Positions 6,855-12,904 of a DNA stretch of 16,034 nucleotides are shown here, piece after piece. A program made the position numbers and the translations under genes. The first letter of the stretch is position 1. The number at the start of each line of letters is the position of its first letter. Source of the stretch: Paradesertivirga sp965650335 (GTDB taxonomy: Bacteria > Bacteroidota > Bacteroidia > Sphingobacteriales > Sphingobacteriaceae); contig CBFGOI010000110.1 in assembly GCA_965650335.1 (NCBI GenBank), positions 1-16,034 on the forward strand, written 5' to 3'. Under the pieces are notes generated by a model. That model was given only the letters and a program-made list of their open reading frames with translations, was not told the origin of the DNA and did not search any database.

Positions 6855-7190
6855 ATGAAGAAAGCAGAGATCAAACTCACAATAGAATTAGACGATAATA
6901 ATGTTCCGGAGAATATAACATGGGAATCTACAGATTCTGAAAATAAAGAAAAGTTGCCGGTAAAATCCATGATGCTGGCTTTATGGGATCATAATTACAA
7001 AAATGCATTACGCATTGATCTTTGGACAAAAGACATGCCGGTTGACGAAATGAAGCGCTTTTTTTATGAAACCCTGCAAACTATGGGCGACAGCTTTTTA
7101 AGAGCTACAGGAGAGAAGAACATTGTAGAGGATCTTCGTGATTATTGCGCGCATTTTGCCGACAAAATGGAAATCACTGAAAATAAGTAA
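6855..7190 (+). CDS. gldC: Gliding motility protein GldC
   Basis: The 111-residue soluble protein matches the GldC family closely along its whole length: MKKAEIKLTIELDDNNVPE at the start, the central KSMMLALWDHNYKNALRIDL, the MKRFFYETLQTMGDSFLRAT segment, and an acidic C-terminal helix. GldC was named from gliding mutants of Flavobacterium johnsoniae, where it accompanies gldB. Its biochemical role is unknown and it occurs widely in Bacteroidota, including species not known to glide. No signal peptide or membrane segment is seen, so it is probably cytoplasmic. It sits 61 bases after the small three-helix gene and 52 bases before a four-helix membrane protein gene, all on the same strand. gldB is not in the window. 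Confidence 0.9.
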   Translation: MKKAEIKLTIELDDNNVPENITWESTDSENKEKLPVKSMMLALWDHNYKNALRIDLWTKDMPVDEMKRFFYETLQTMGDSFLRATGEKNIVEDLRDYCAHFADKMEITENK

Positions 7191-7212
7191 TTCAAATAAT
7201 CACTAGTATCAA

Positions 7213-7240
7213 TCTATTGTCTCACATCTCACATTCGTTA
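7213..7240 (+). repeat. Heptad tandem repeat (TCTCACA-type)
   Basis: Four consecutive 7-mers, TCTATTG, TCTCACA, TCTCACA, TTCGTTA, all begin with T. The two central ones are identical. They occupy the 28 bases directly before the ATG at 7243. The 7-bp period is the same as in the gaps at 5004-5142 and 6791-6811. Confidence 0.45.
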
Positions 7241-7242
7241 AA

Positions 7243-7647
7243 ATGAAATCTGTTAATTACCTTGGTTTACTCGGATCGATACTTATCATTGCGGGAGCAG
7301 TAAGTCCGATGCTTCACATTCCAATTATTGGAAACTGGAACTATTATGATATAGATGTAGCATTGGCATCTATAGTAATGACCTTAGCTGCCTTAGGTTT
7401 AATCGCATCACTTGTCAATAAACCTGGTTTGTTGCGTTTTTCGGGCTGGGCGTCCCTGATTGTAATCCTGTTCACTCTTGCAGCCGTTTATTTCAAAGTA
7501 AACGATTACTTTAGTTTCATCCCTTTCAAAAAGCTGGCAAATCTTGCCTCAAGAATTGTACACTACCGCTGGACTGGTTGGATCTTATTGATTTTAGGTG
7601 CAGTTGTGTCAATTATTGGTTCAAGAAGGAAGAAAGTTATCGGTTAA
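7243..7647 (+). CDS. Four-helix membrane protein, unknown function
   Basis: The 134-residue product has four hydrophobic segments (about 6-25, 38-57, 66-84 and 111-126) and a basic C-terminus (SRRKKVIG) that should face the cytoplasm. A hydrophilic hairpin between the third and fourth helices (FKVNDYFSFIPFKKLANLASRI split around Pro94) may be extracytoplasmic or amphipathic. I recognise no family beyond a generic small integral membrane protein. The start is ATG, preceded directly by a heptad repeat. Its TAA stop shares the four bases TTAA (7644-7647) with the stop of the convergent ogt gene, so the two genes meet with no spacer and no room for a separate terminator. Confidence 0.75.
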   Translation: MKSVNYLGLLGSILIIAGAVSPMLHIPIIGNWNYYDIDVALASIVMTLAALGLIASLVNKPGLLRFSGWASLIVILFTLAAVYFKVNDYFSFIPFKKLANLASRIVHYRWTGWILLILGAVVSIIGSRRKKVIG

Positions 7648-8123
7648 AATAGTAATGAGGCTTGGCCGATATTCATCATCCGGGCCTCATGCTCTAAAAG
7701 CCATTTCTTTCTCCACAAGCCTCCTGCGTACCCAACTAAATCGCCGCTACTGCCGATAACCCTGTGGCAGGGAATTACAATCATCAGTTTGTTTTTCCCA
7801 TTTGCAGACGCAATTGCCCTTATAGCCAGCGGCGAATTCATTCTTTTTGAAAGTGCTGCATAACTAATTGGTTTGCCCGGCTCAATCTTAACAAGCTCAT
7901 TCCAAACTCTCCTTTGAAAATCTGTCCCTGTTTGTTCTACCAGGAAATCAAAAGAAATTCGTTTCCCATTAAAATATTCTTGTAGCTGAACCTTCGCGTA
8001 TTCTGTTATTTCCCCTGGATTTTCATCCACCTCGTCTCCATCAAACCCAATAAAACTTAATGACTCTTGAGATGATTTTATTAAAAGCATACCGATCGGC
8101 GTATCCAGTTTAGAACAAAACAT
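7644..8123 (-). CDS. ogt: Methylated-DNA--[protein]-cysteine S-methyltransferase
   Basis: The 159-residue suicide repair protein transfers the alkyl group from O6-alkylguanine (and O4-alkylthymine) in DNA to its own cysteine. The active site IPCHRV places the acceptor at Cys119, preceded by the helix-turn-helix region and RAIASANGKN (102-111), which holds the arginine finger and Asn hinge. The family-typical GYAGGLWRKKWLLEHE follows (131-146). The short N-terminal domain with no Ada regulatory part identifies an Ogt/MGMT form. The start is ATG. Its stop overlaps the convergent membrane-protein stop by four bases. It is divergent from ccmB across an 80-base gap. Confidence 0.94.
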   Translation of the reverse strand: MFCSKLDTPIGMLLIKSSQESLSFIGFDGDEVDENPGEITEYAKVQLQEYFNGKRISFDFLVEQTGTDFQRRVWNELVKIEPGKPISYAALSKRMNSPLAIRAIASANGKNKLMIVIPCHRVIGSSGDLVGYAGGLWRKKWLLEHEARMMNIGQASLLF

Positions 8124-8190
8124 AGCTTAAATTAAATTTCATTTTAGAATAAAACAAACTTCGAAACCAATTCAACCAATAACAAATCTT

Positions 8191-8198
8191 TATCTTTG
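8191..8198 (+). promoter_or_regulatory. -7 promoter element for ccmB
   Basis: TATCTTTG, identical to the elements before the helicase and dihydroorotase genes, ends 5 bases before the ccmB ATG at 8204. It predicts a leader of only a few bases. No TTTG is present at the -33 spacing. Confidence 0.65.
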
Positions 8199-8203
8199 AA
8201 CCG

Positions 8204-8863
8204 ATGAATTTATTTGGTCAGGTAAAGTTTTTAATCCAGAAAGAGATAATCCTTGAATGGCGGTCAAAATACGCTTTAAATGGGATTTTACTGTACGTGG
8301 TTTCAACTATTTTTGTGTGTTTTTTATCGTTTAAGCAAATAAATCCAATAACATGGAATGCACTATTTTGGATAATCATGTTATTTGCGTCTGTAAATGC
8401 AATCGCGAAAAGCTTCATACAGGAAAATAAGGGCCGGCAACTTTATTACTACAGTATAGCCAGTGCGAAAGCTGTAATTCTATCAAAAATAATATATAAT
8501 ATTTTCCTCATGTTGTTGCTATCAACGATTGCAATCGTGTTTTATATGCTGGTTTTTCACAATCCAATAGGTGATCCGGTATTCTACTTATTGGCTGTGT
8601 TAATAGGTAGCATAAGTTTTGCCACAGTATTTACGATGATTTCGGGAATCGCATCAAAAGCAAGCAACAGTGGTGCTTTAATGGCGATATTAAGTTTTCC
8701 TGTGATTATTCCATTGCTTATGGTGCTGATAAAATTTTCAAAAAATGCAATGGACGGCTTGGACCGAAGCGTGAGCTTAAATGAAATTGGCGTACTGGCT
8801 GCCATTAACTTAATCGTTGTAACGGTATCTCTGCTTCTTTTTCCTTTTTTATGGAAGGAATGA
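8204..8863 (+). CDS. ccmB: Heme exporter / cytochrome c maturation protein CcmB
   Basis: The 219-residue integral membrane protein is the permease-like CcmB, which works with the CcmA ATPase and CcmC in releasing holo-CcmE during cytochrome c maturation. The length matches the family (about 220). The N-terminal cytoplasmic segment IQKEIILEWRSKYALNG is typical, followed by about six membrane segments (near 24-43, 50-68, 92-117, 124-148, 158-178 and 196-216) and the signature cytoplasmic loop FIQENKGRQLYYY (71-83). No ccmA lies in this window, so its ATPase partner must be encoded elsewhere. The rest of the ccm genes continue at 9952, separated by two minus-strand genes. The stop is 13 bases from the end of the minus-strand micro-gene. 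Confidence 0.92.
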   Translation: MNLFGQVKFLIQKEIILEWRSKYALNGILLYVVSTIFVCFLSFKQINPITWNALFWIIMLFASVNAIAKSFIQENKGRQLYYYSIASAKAVILSKIIYNIFLMLLLSTIAIVFYMLVFHNPIGDPVFYLLAVLIGSISFATVFTMISGIASKASNSGALMAILSFPVIIPLLMVLIKFSKNAMDGLDRSVSLNEIGVLAAINLIVVTVSLLLFPFLWKE

Positions 8864-8876
8864 TAGTCTCGCAAAC

Positions 8877-9002
8877 TTATATGTTGTAAAAAGCATATAT
8901 AGACGCTAGACTCGCGCCTGCGGCAAGTAGAACTATAATTGAATCTCTAAAACCCCGGACAATAAATTTAGCTTCATTAGCTATAGATGTTTTTTTCATC
9001 AT
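8877..9002 (-). CDS. Candidate 41-residue single-helix membrane micro-protein
   Basis: A short open frame reads MMKKTSIANEAKFIVRG, continues with FRDSIIVLLAAGASLA, and ends SIYAFYNI. It has a basic, amphipathic N-terminus followed by one hydrophobic segment (about 21-40) reaching the C-terminus. Two consecutive ATG codons (9002 and 8999) can serve as the start. It fills most of the 219-base gap between ccmB and the methyltransferase gene and lies downstream of the latter on the same strand, 80 bases from its stop. The charge and hydrophobicity pattern looks like a real small membrane protein, but I recognise no family and have no homology evidence. Codon-level conservation would decide. Confidence 0.5.
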   Translation of the reverse strand: MMKKTSIANEAKFIVRGFRDSIIVLLAAGASLASIYAFYNI

Positions 9003-9082
9003 TCTGCGTTTTATTAAATAACCAAAAAATGGCCTTCAAGTTTCAGAATAATGGAAATCTAATAATCAGACTGGTGAGCGTT

Positions 9083-9832
9083 TTATTTTTCTACAATGCC
9101 AACCCTGGCGAAAACCCTGAATCGAATTTTCTTATTTTCATTCCCGGCCCAAAATGGACTTAATTGAATTCTAAATTCATCTATTGGATTTACACCATTT
9201 GCTTCAATGAAATTTTGAACGGAGGACCATGAGTTTAAGTATCCAAGTAATTGTTCAAAATCCCAGTTCACAACAATCTCGAACTTTGGCACTTCAAACT
9301 CCTTAAATGGGAACGCGATAGACTCATATTCATCCTCAATAAGTTTACGCTCCACATCCCAGTATGTATTTAATGTTTCGCTGTACAGTTTGTCGATGAT
9401 CCGGTCAATTTCTGACGAAATCCTTAAAAGATTATATCCCCAGATCGCTACAACCGCATTCGGCTTAGCCACTCTTTGAGCTTCTTTAAAAAAGCTATCC
9501 ATATCAAACCAATGAACAGCCTGTGCCGCGGTAATCAAATCAATGCTGTTATCGGCAAAATCAGTTTCTTCGGCTCGGCTTAAAGAATAGATTATATTAT
9601 CTCTGATACTTGCTTCCTTTAACTGATTTCCACTGATATCCGTGGCATAAACCTTTTTGAATTTTTCAGAAAGTTCAACGGCAACTTGTCCATTTCCCGT
9701 ACCGCAATCCCAGGCGGCATCGAAATTCTGAACTTTGCTATATAAAAAGCCATATAATAATGCGGGATAATGAGGTCTGAATTTTTGATACTGTTTAGCT
9801 TGAGCGGAAAATTTATCCTTGCTTTTTTTCAC
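9083..9832 (-). CDS. Class I SAM-dependent methyltransferase
   Basis: This is a soluble methyltransferase of the Methyltransf_11/25 type, about 249 residues; the substrate is not identifiable. The N-terminus DKFSAQAKQYQKFRPHYP is a familiar lead-in of this group. Motif I (WDCGTGNGQVAVEL) forms the SAM-binding loop, the Asp of YATDISGNQL ends strand 2, and AAQAVHWFD is the post-motif segment common in UbiE-like enzymes. Two starts are possible, both GTG: 9832 (MKKSKDKFS) and 9853. I prefer 9832 because a TAACTTTG promoter element ends only two bases before the 9853 codon. The gene is on the opposite strand to the ccm genes that flank it and looks like an insertion into that cluster. It is divergent from ccmC. 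Confidence 0.85.
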   Translation of the reverse strand: MKKSKDKFSAQAKQYQKFRPHYPALLYGFLYSKVQNFDAAWDCGTGNGQVAVELSEKFKKVYATDISGNQLKEASIRDNIIYSLSRAEETDFADNSIDLITAAQAVHWFDMDSFFKEAQRVAKPNAVVAIWGYNLLRISSEIDRIIDKLYSETLNTYWDVERKLIEDEYESIAFPFKEFEVPKFEIVVNWDFEQLLGYLNSWSSVQNFIEANGVNPIDEFRIQLSPFWAGNENKKIRFRVFARVGIVEK

Positions 9833-9855
9833 GATGTATGTCAGTTTGATCACAC

Positions 9856-9886
9856 CAAAGTTAATATATATTAAGGTCGGATTAAA
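9856..9886 (-). promoter_or_regulatory. Promoter for the methyltransferase gene
   Basis: On the minus strand TTTA (9886-9883), a 19-base spacer and TAACTTTG (9863-9856) match the Bacteroidota TTTG-N19-TAnnTTTG layout with one mismatch in the -33 element. Transcription would begin near 9853, which favours the GTG at 9832 as the start codon. Confidence 0.6.
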
Positions 9887-9902
9887 TGATATGATATTTC
9901 AT

Positions 9903-9933
9903 TTTGATGCACGGTCGCTGTTTTTTACATTTG
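9903..9933 (+). promoter_or_regulatory. Complete consensus promoter for ccmC
   Basis: TTTG (9903-9906), a 19-base spacer and TACATTTG (9926-9933) form a full match to the Bacteroidota -33/-7 promoter TTTG-N19-TAnnTTTG. The ccmC ATG is 18 bases downstream of the -7 element, so a leader of about 15 bases is expected. It is divergent from the methyltransferase promoter. Confidence 0.75.
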
Positions 9934-9951
9934 GGCATTAATTAAAGAAAT

Positions 9952-10614
9952 ATGAAAGAAAACTGGTGGAAATTACTTGCCTCAGTTTTAGTGCTCTACT
10001 CTTTGGTAGCGGGGTTGCTGATAGACGTTCCTGCATTACCAATTTTACACGAAACTATTCGAAATCTGTTTTATCACGTTCCGATGTGGTTCTCAATGAT
10101 TTTGCTGTACCTTATCTCGGTAATTTATAGCATTAAATATTTAGGATCTGGCAAAACCAATCACGATTTAATAGCGGTAGAGAGTGTAAATACTGGTGTG
10201 CTGTTTTGCATTTTAGGCTTAGGCTCCGGAATGCTTTGGGCTAATATTACCTGGGGAGAGCCATGGCCTAACGATCCAAAATTAAACGGCGCCGCTATAT
10301 CGACTTTAATGTATATGGCTTACCTGGTGCTTAGAAATTCGATTGATGAAGAACAAAAACGGGCCAAAATATCCGCGGTTTATAACATATTCGCATTCCC
10401 TGTAATGATTGTACTGTTATTCATTTTACCACGTATGACAGACTCTCTGCATCCCGGGAACGGAGGAAACCCCGGCTTTTCGGGCTATGATCTGGATGAT
10501 AAAATGAAACTTGTATTTCGTCCGGCAGTATTAGGCTGGATGCTTGTTGGCACCTGGATTATGACAATACGATATCGTATTCGCAAATTAGAAAACACAC
10601 AAAACTCGAATTGA
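9952..10614 (+). CDS. ccmC: Cytochrome c maturation protein CcmC (CcsA family)
   Basis: The 220-residue heme-handling membrane protein loads heme onto the chaperone CcmE on the periplasmic face. Six hydrophobic segments are visible. The two conserved axial histidines of the family fit His42 (LFYHVPMWF) and His167 (DSLHPGNGG). The tryptophan-rich heme-binding loop reads WGEPWPNDPKL (101-111): the W-G, second W and D positions are kept, but the Trp usually at the first position of the WW pair is Pro. The ETIRNLFYHVPMWF and EEQKRAKISAVYNIFAFP stretches are typical of Bacteroidota CcmC. It overlaps the ccmD-like gene by one base (TGATG), implying translational coupling. Confidence 0.92.
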   Translation: MKENWWKLLASVLVLYSLVAGLLIDVPALPILHETIRNLFYHVPMWFSMILLYLISVIYSIKYLGSGKTNHDLIAVESVNTGVLFCILGLGSGMLWANITWGEPWPNDPKLNGAAISTLMYMAYLVLRNSIDEEQKRAKISAVYNIFAFPVMIVLLFILPRMTDSLHPGNGGNPGFSGYDLDDKMKLVFRPAVLGWMLVGTWIMTIRYRIRKLENTQNSN

Positions 10615-10814
10615 TGAAAACATTACTTAGCATTTTTGCACTTCTATTATTATTTATCCAAACCCAGGCACAAGAGGTAGAAATGGCTACCGGCTTAAGA
10701 GGTTCTGGTAAGATATATGTAGTAGTAATTGTAATCAGCATTATCTTCCTTGGTCTTTTTGTTTATCTATTTTCTATTGACAGGCGTTTAAAAAAACTCG
10801 AGAAGAAAGATTAA
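10614..10814 (+). CDS. ccmD: CcmD-like small membrane protein
   Basis: The 66-residue protein has a cleavable-looking N-terminal signal (MKTLLSIFALLLLFIQTQAQ), a short linker EVEMATGLRGSGKIY, one membrane helix (about 35-53) and a basic tail (RRLKKLEKKD). Size, topology and position directly behind ccmC fit the Bacteroidota CcmD family, which in the Ccm system helps release holo-CcmE from the CcmABC complex. The added signal-peptide-like first segment is unlike the shorter proteobacterial CcmD. The ATG at 10614 overlaps the ccmC stop by one base. A TTG three bases upstream is a less likely start. About 120 bases without a clear terminator separate it from the dehydrogenase gene. Confidence 0.82.
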   Translation: MKTLLSIFALLLLFIQTQAQEVEMATGLRGSGKIYVVVIVISIIFLGLFVYLFSIDRRLKKLEKKD

Positions 10815-10935
10815 AGCTTCTTAACCCCATCGGGAACTTTTTCTATCTTTTTTCGTTCAGGTTATAAATGCTTCTTGTTTTGTATTATGAGTATCGCTAT
10901 ACTTACCGCATTCAAACGAGATATAACCCTATATT

Positions 10936-12366
10936 ATGGCGAAAGATATTATAAACCCTAATCCATCTGGCTTTTTTGATGACGTTTGTGCTTATTTTGA
11001 CCATGCGGCACAATTTACAACACATTCCCCCGGACTACTGAATCAAATCAAAGCATGTAATAGTGTTTATCACTTCCGTTTTCCGATCAGAAAGGGTAAT
11101 GCTGTGGAAGTGATTGATGGGTGGCGGGTAGAGCACTCAAATCATATGTCGCCAACAAAAGGGGGCATCCGCATTAGCGAAATCGTGAATCAGGATGAAG
11201 TGATGGCTTTATCGGCATTAATGACGTATAAATGTGCTATTGTAAATGTACCCTTTGGTGGTGCAAAAGGCGGGATTAGAATTAACCCCAAAAATTATTC
11301 TCTCGCCGAACTTGAAAATATAACCCGAAGGTATACTGTAGAATTAATTAAGAAAAACTTTATTGGTCCGGCCATTGATGTTCCTGCACCTGATTATGGT
11401 TCTGGTGAACGGGAAATGAGCTGGATAGCCGATACATATTTAACCATGAATCCGGGGCAGCTAGATGCTTTGGGTTGTGTAACTGGAAAACCTTTAGCAC
11501 TCCATGGAATACACGGACGGAAAGAAGCGACTGGTCGAGGTGTCGCTATTGCAGTACGGGAATGTGTGAGTTTGGCTGAAGACATGCTGCCACTGGGACT
11601 GAGTACCGGTTTGGCAGGTAAACGTATTATCATTCAGGGTTTGGGTAATGTGGGCTATCATTCCGCAAAATATCTCATAGAATTTGGGGCTACAATTGTT
11701 GGTCTTTGTGAATATGAGGGGGCCATTTACAATGATAATGGTCTTGATTTGGAAGCTGTTATCGCCCATCGTAAAGAAACTGGATCAATATTAGGTTTTA
11801 ACGGAGCAAAAGATTTTAAAAACTCTGCGGAAGGTTTAGAACAGGAATGCGACATATTGGTGCCGGCTGCATTAGAAAACCAACTTACATTAAGCAATAT
11901 CCAGAATATTAAAGCTAAGATTATCGCTGAAGGTGCCAATGGGCCAACCTCACCTCAAGCTGCCGAAATATTTATTAAAAAAGGCGGGATAATTATTCCG
12001 GATATGTATTGCAATGCAGGCGGTGTAACTGTATCATACTTTGAGTGGCTAAAAAATCTTTCGCATGTAGCATTCGGCAGGATGGATAAACGCTATGAAG
12101 AAAATACCAGCTTGAACCTCATCAACCTGATGGAGAAAATGACAGGGGTTTCCTTGACTAAAGAACAAAAAAGTTTGGTCGTAAAAGGCCCTTCCGAACT
12201 TGAGTTAGTTAATTCAGGCTTAGAAGAAACAATGATCAGATCGTACCATGAGATACGGAATATAAAGCAAAGTAATCCTAAAATTAACGATCTGCGGACC
12301 GCTGCTTTTGTTGGCTCTATCGACAAAATAGCTGTATCCTATATGAATTTGGGTATCTGGCCGTAA
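10936..12366 (+). CDS. Glutamate/leucine-type amino acid dehydrogenase
   Basis: The 476-residue Glu/Leu/Phe/Val dehydrogenase carries out NAD(P)-dependent oxidative deamination of an amino acid to its 2-oxo acid; glutamate to 2-oxoglutarate is most likely. The N-terminal domain has the substrate and catalytic lysines in their usual motifs: Lys75 (SPTKGGIR), Lys99 (TYKCA) and Lys111 (FGGAKGGIR), with the catalytic Asp in APDYG (Asp153). By analogy with Clostridium symbiosum GDH, Lys111 and Asp153 are catalytic. The C-terminal Rossmann domain has GLGNVGYHSA (235-244), followed by CEYEGAIYN. Length and motifs fit hexameric GDH. Whether it prefers glutamate over leucine, and NAD or NADP, cannot be read with certainty. 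It is embedded in the ccm locus between the ccmD-like gene and ccmE, with no obvious role in heme handling. Confidence 0.92.
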   Translation: MAKDIINPNPSGFFDDVCAYFDHAAQFTTHSPGLLNQIKACNSVYHFRFPIRKGNAVEVIDGWRVEHSNHMSPTKGGIRISEIVNQDEVMALSALMTYKCAIVNVPFGGAKGGIRINPKNYSLAELENITRRYTVELIKKNFIGPAIDVPAPDYGSGEREMSWIADTYLTMNPGQLDALGCVTGKPLALHGIHGRKEATGRGVAIAVRECVSLAEDMLPLGLSTGLAGKRIIIQGLGNVGYHSAKYLIEFGATIVGLCEYEGAIYNDNGLDLEAVIAHRKETGSILGFNGAKDFKNSAEGLEQECDILVPAALENQLTLSNIQNIKAKIIAEGANGPTSPQAAEIFIKKGGIIIPDMYCNAGGVTVSYFEWLKNLSHVAFGRMDKRYEENTSLNLINLMEKMTGVSLTKEQKSLVVKGPSELELVNSGLEETMIRSYHEIRNIKQSNPKINDLRTAAFVGSIDKIAVSYMNLGIWP

Positions 12367-12376
12367 CCAATGTGAA

Positions 12377-12401
12377 TTTATTTAGAATAATTCTTAATAA
12401 A
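12377..12401. repeat. 25-bp AT-rich inverted repeat after the dehydrogenase gene
   Basis: TTTATTTAGAAT, a central A and ATTCTTAATAAA form 12-bp arms with a single mismatch, starting 11 bases after the dehydrogenase stop. The stem is nearly all A/T and lacks a following T-run, so it is a poor intrinsic terminator. It could be a binding site for a dimeric regulator upstream of ccmE. The function is unknown. Confidence 0.4.
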
Positions 12402-12442
12402 TATAGCGTTTGATAATAGTCTAATGAATGATTAAGGTTTTG

Positions 12443-12450
12443 TAATTTTG
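12443..12450 (+). promoter_or_regulatory. -7 promoter element for ccmE
   Basis: TAATTTTG fits TAnnTTTG and ends 39 bases before the ccmE ATG. There is no TTTG at a 19-base spacing; the nearest (12409-12412) is 30 bases away. It suggests ccmE-ccmF can be transcribed separately from the dehydrogenase. Confidence 0.5.
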
Positions 12451-12489
12451 TGAATCCAATTTCGTTTAGAAAGAAAGTTTTAGAAATTC

Positions 12490-12891
12490 ATGAAAAGGAG
12501 CTCAATCATTGGAATTATCATCATTGCAATTGCAATTGGTGCAATAATAAGCACATATGCGGATTCAAGCACTTACGGGACTTTTTCTGATGCGCAGGAA
12601 ACAACCTCTGAATTGCATGTTGTAGGAAAGCTAGATAAAGAAAAAGAACTGACTTACAATCCTCAAAAAGACGCCAATTATTTTGCTTTCCATATGAAAG
12701 ATAATAATGGCAAGGAGTGTAAAGTAGTTTTCAATGGCACTAAACCGCAGGATTTTGAGCGTTCAGAACAAATTGTTTTAACCGGTAAAATGGTGAACGG
12801 AGAATTTCATGCTTCGAAAATTCTTATGAAATGCCCGTCAAAATACAACAAAGACCAAATTGAAGTTCAAGAAGTAAATTCTGCTTCTTAA
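12490..12891 (+). CDS. ccmE: Heme chaperone CcmE, CxxxY variant
   Basis: The 133-residue heme chaperone receives heme from CcmC and delivers it to CcmF. One N-terminal membrane anchor (about 5-23) is followed by an OB-fold beta barrel: LHVVGKL, YFAFHMKDNNGKECKVVFNGTKP, and IVLTGKMVNGEFHASKILMK. At the covalent heme site, normally the His of a HxxxY motif, this protein has CPSKY, i.e. Cys115-x-x-x-Tyr119. CcmE proteins with CxxxY are a described variant (for example Desulfovibrio vulgaris and some archaea), linked to Ccm systems lacking canonical CcmG and CcmH. A second cysteine is at 77. The stop is 13 bases from the ccmF ATG, so the two genes form an operon. Confidence 0.92.
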   Translation: MKRSSIIGIIIIAIAIGAIISTYADSSTYGTFSDAQETTSELHVVGKLDKEKELTYNPQKDANYFAFHMKDNNGKECKVVFNGTKPQDFERSEQIVLTGKMVNGEFHASKILMKCPSKYNKDQIEVQEVNSAS

Positions 12892-12904
12892 TTAATCGTT
12901 TTAC

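Noticed and set aside
8880..8899. Possible hairpin TATATG / CATATA after ccmB
   Set aside because: The stem is only 6 bp of almost pure A/T, with no T-run, and lies within the candidate micro-gene; too weak to call a terminator.
10887..10961. 24-codon upstream frame overlapping the dehydrogenase start
   Set aside because: It begins ATGAGTATCGC and ends TAA inside the dehydrogenase gene, but shows no leader-peptide features such as runs of one amino acid or an attenuator hairpin; likely chance.
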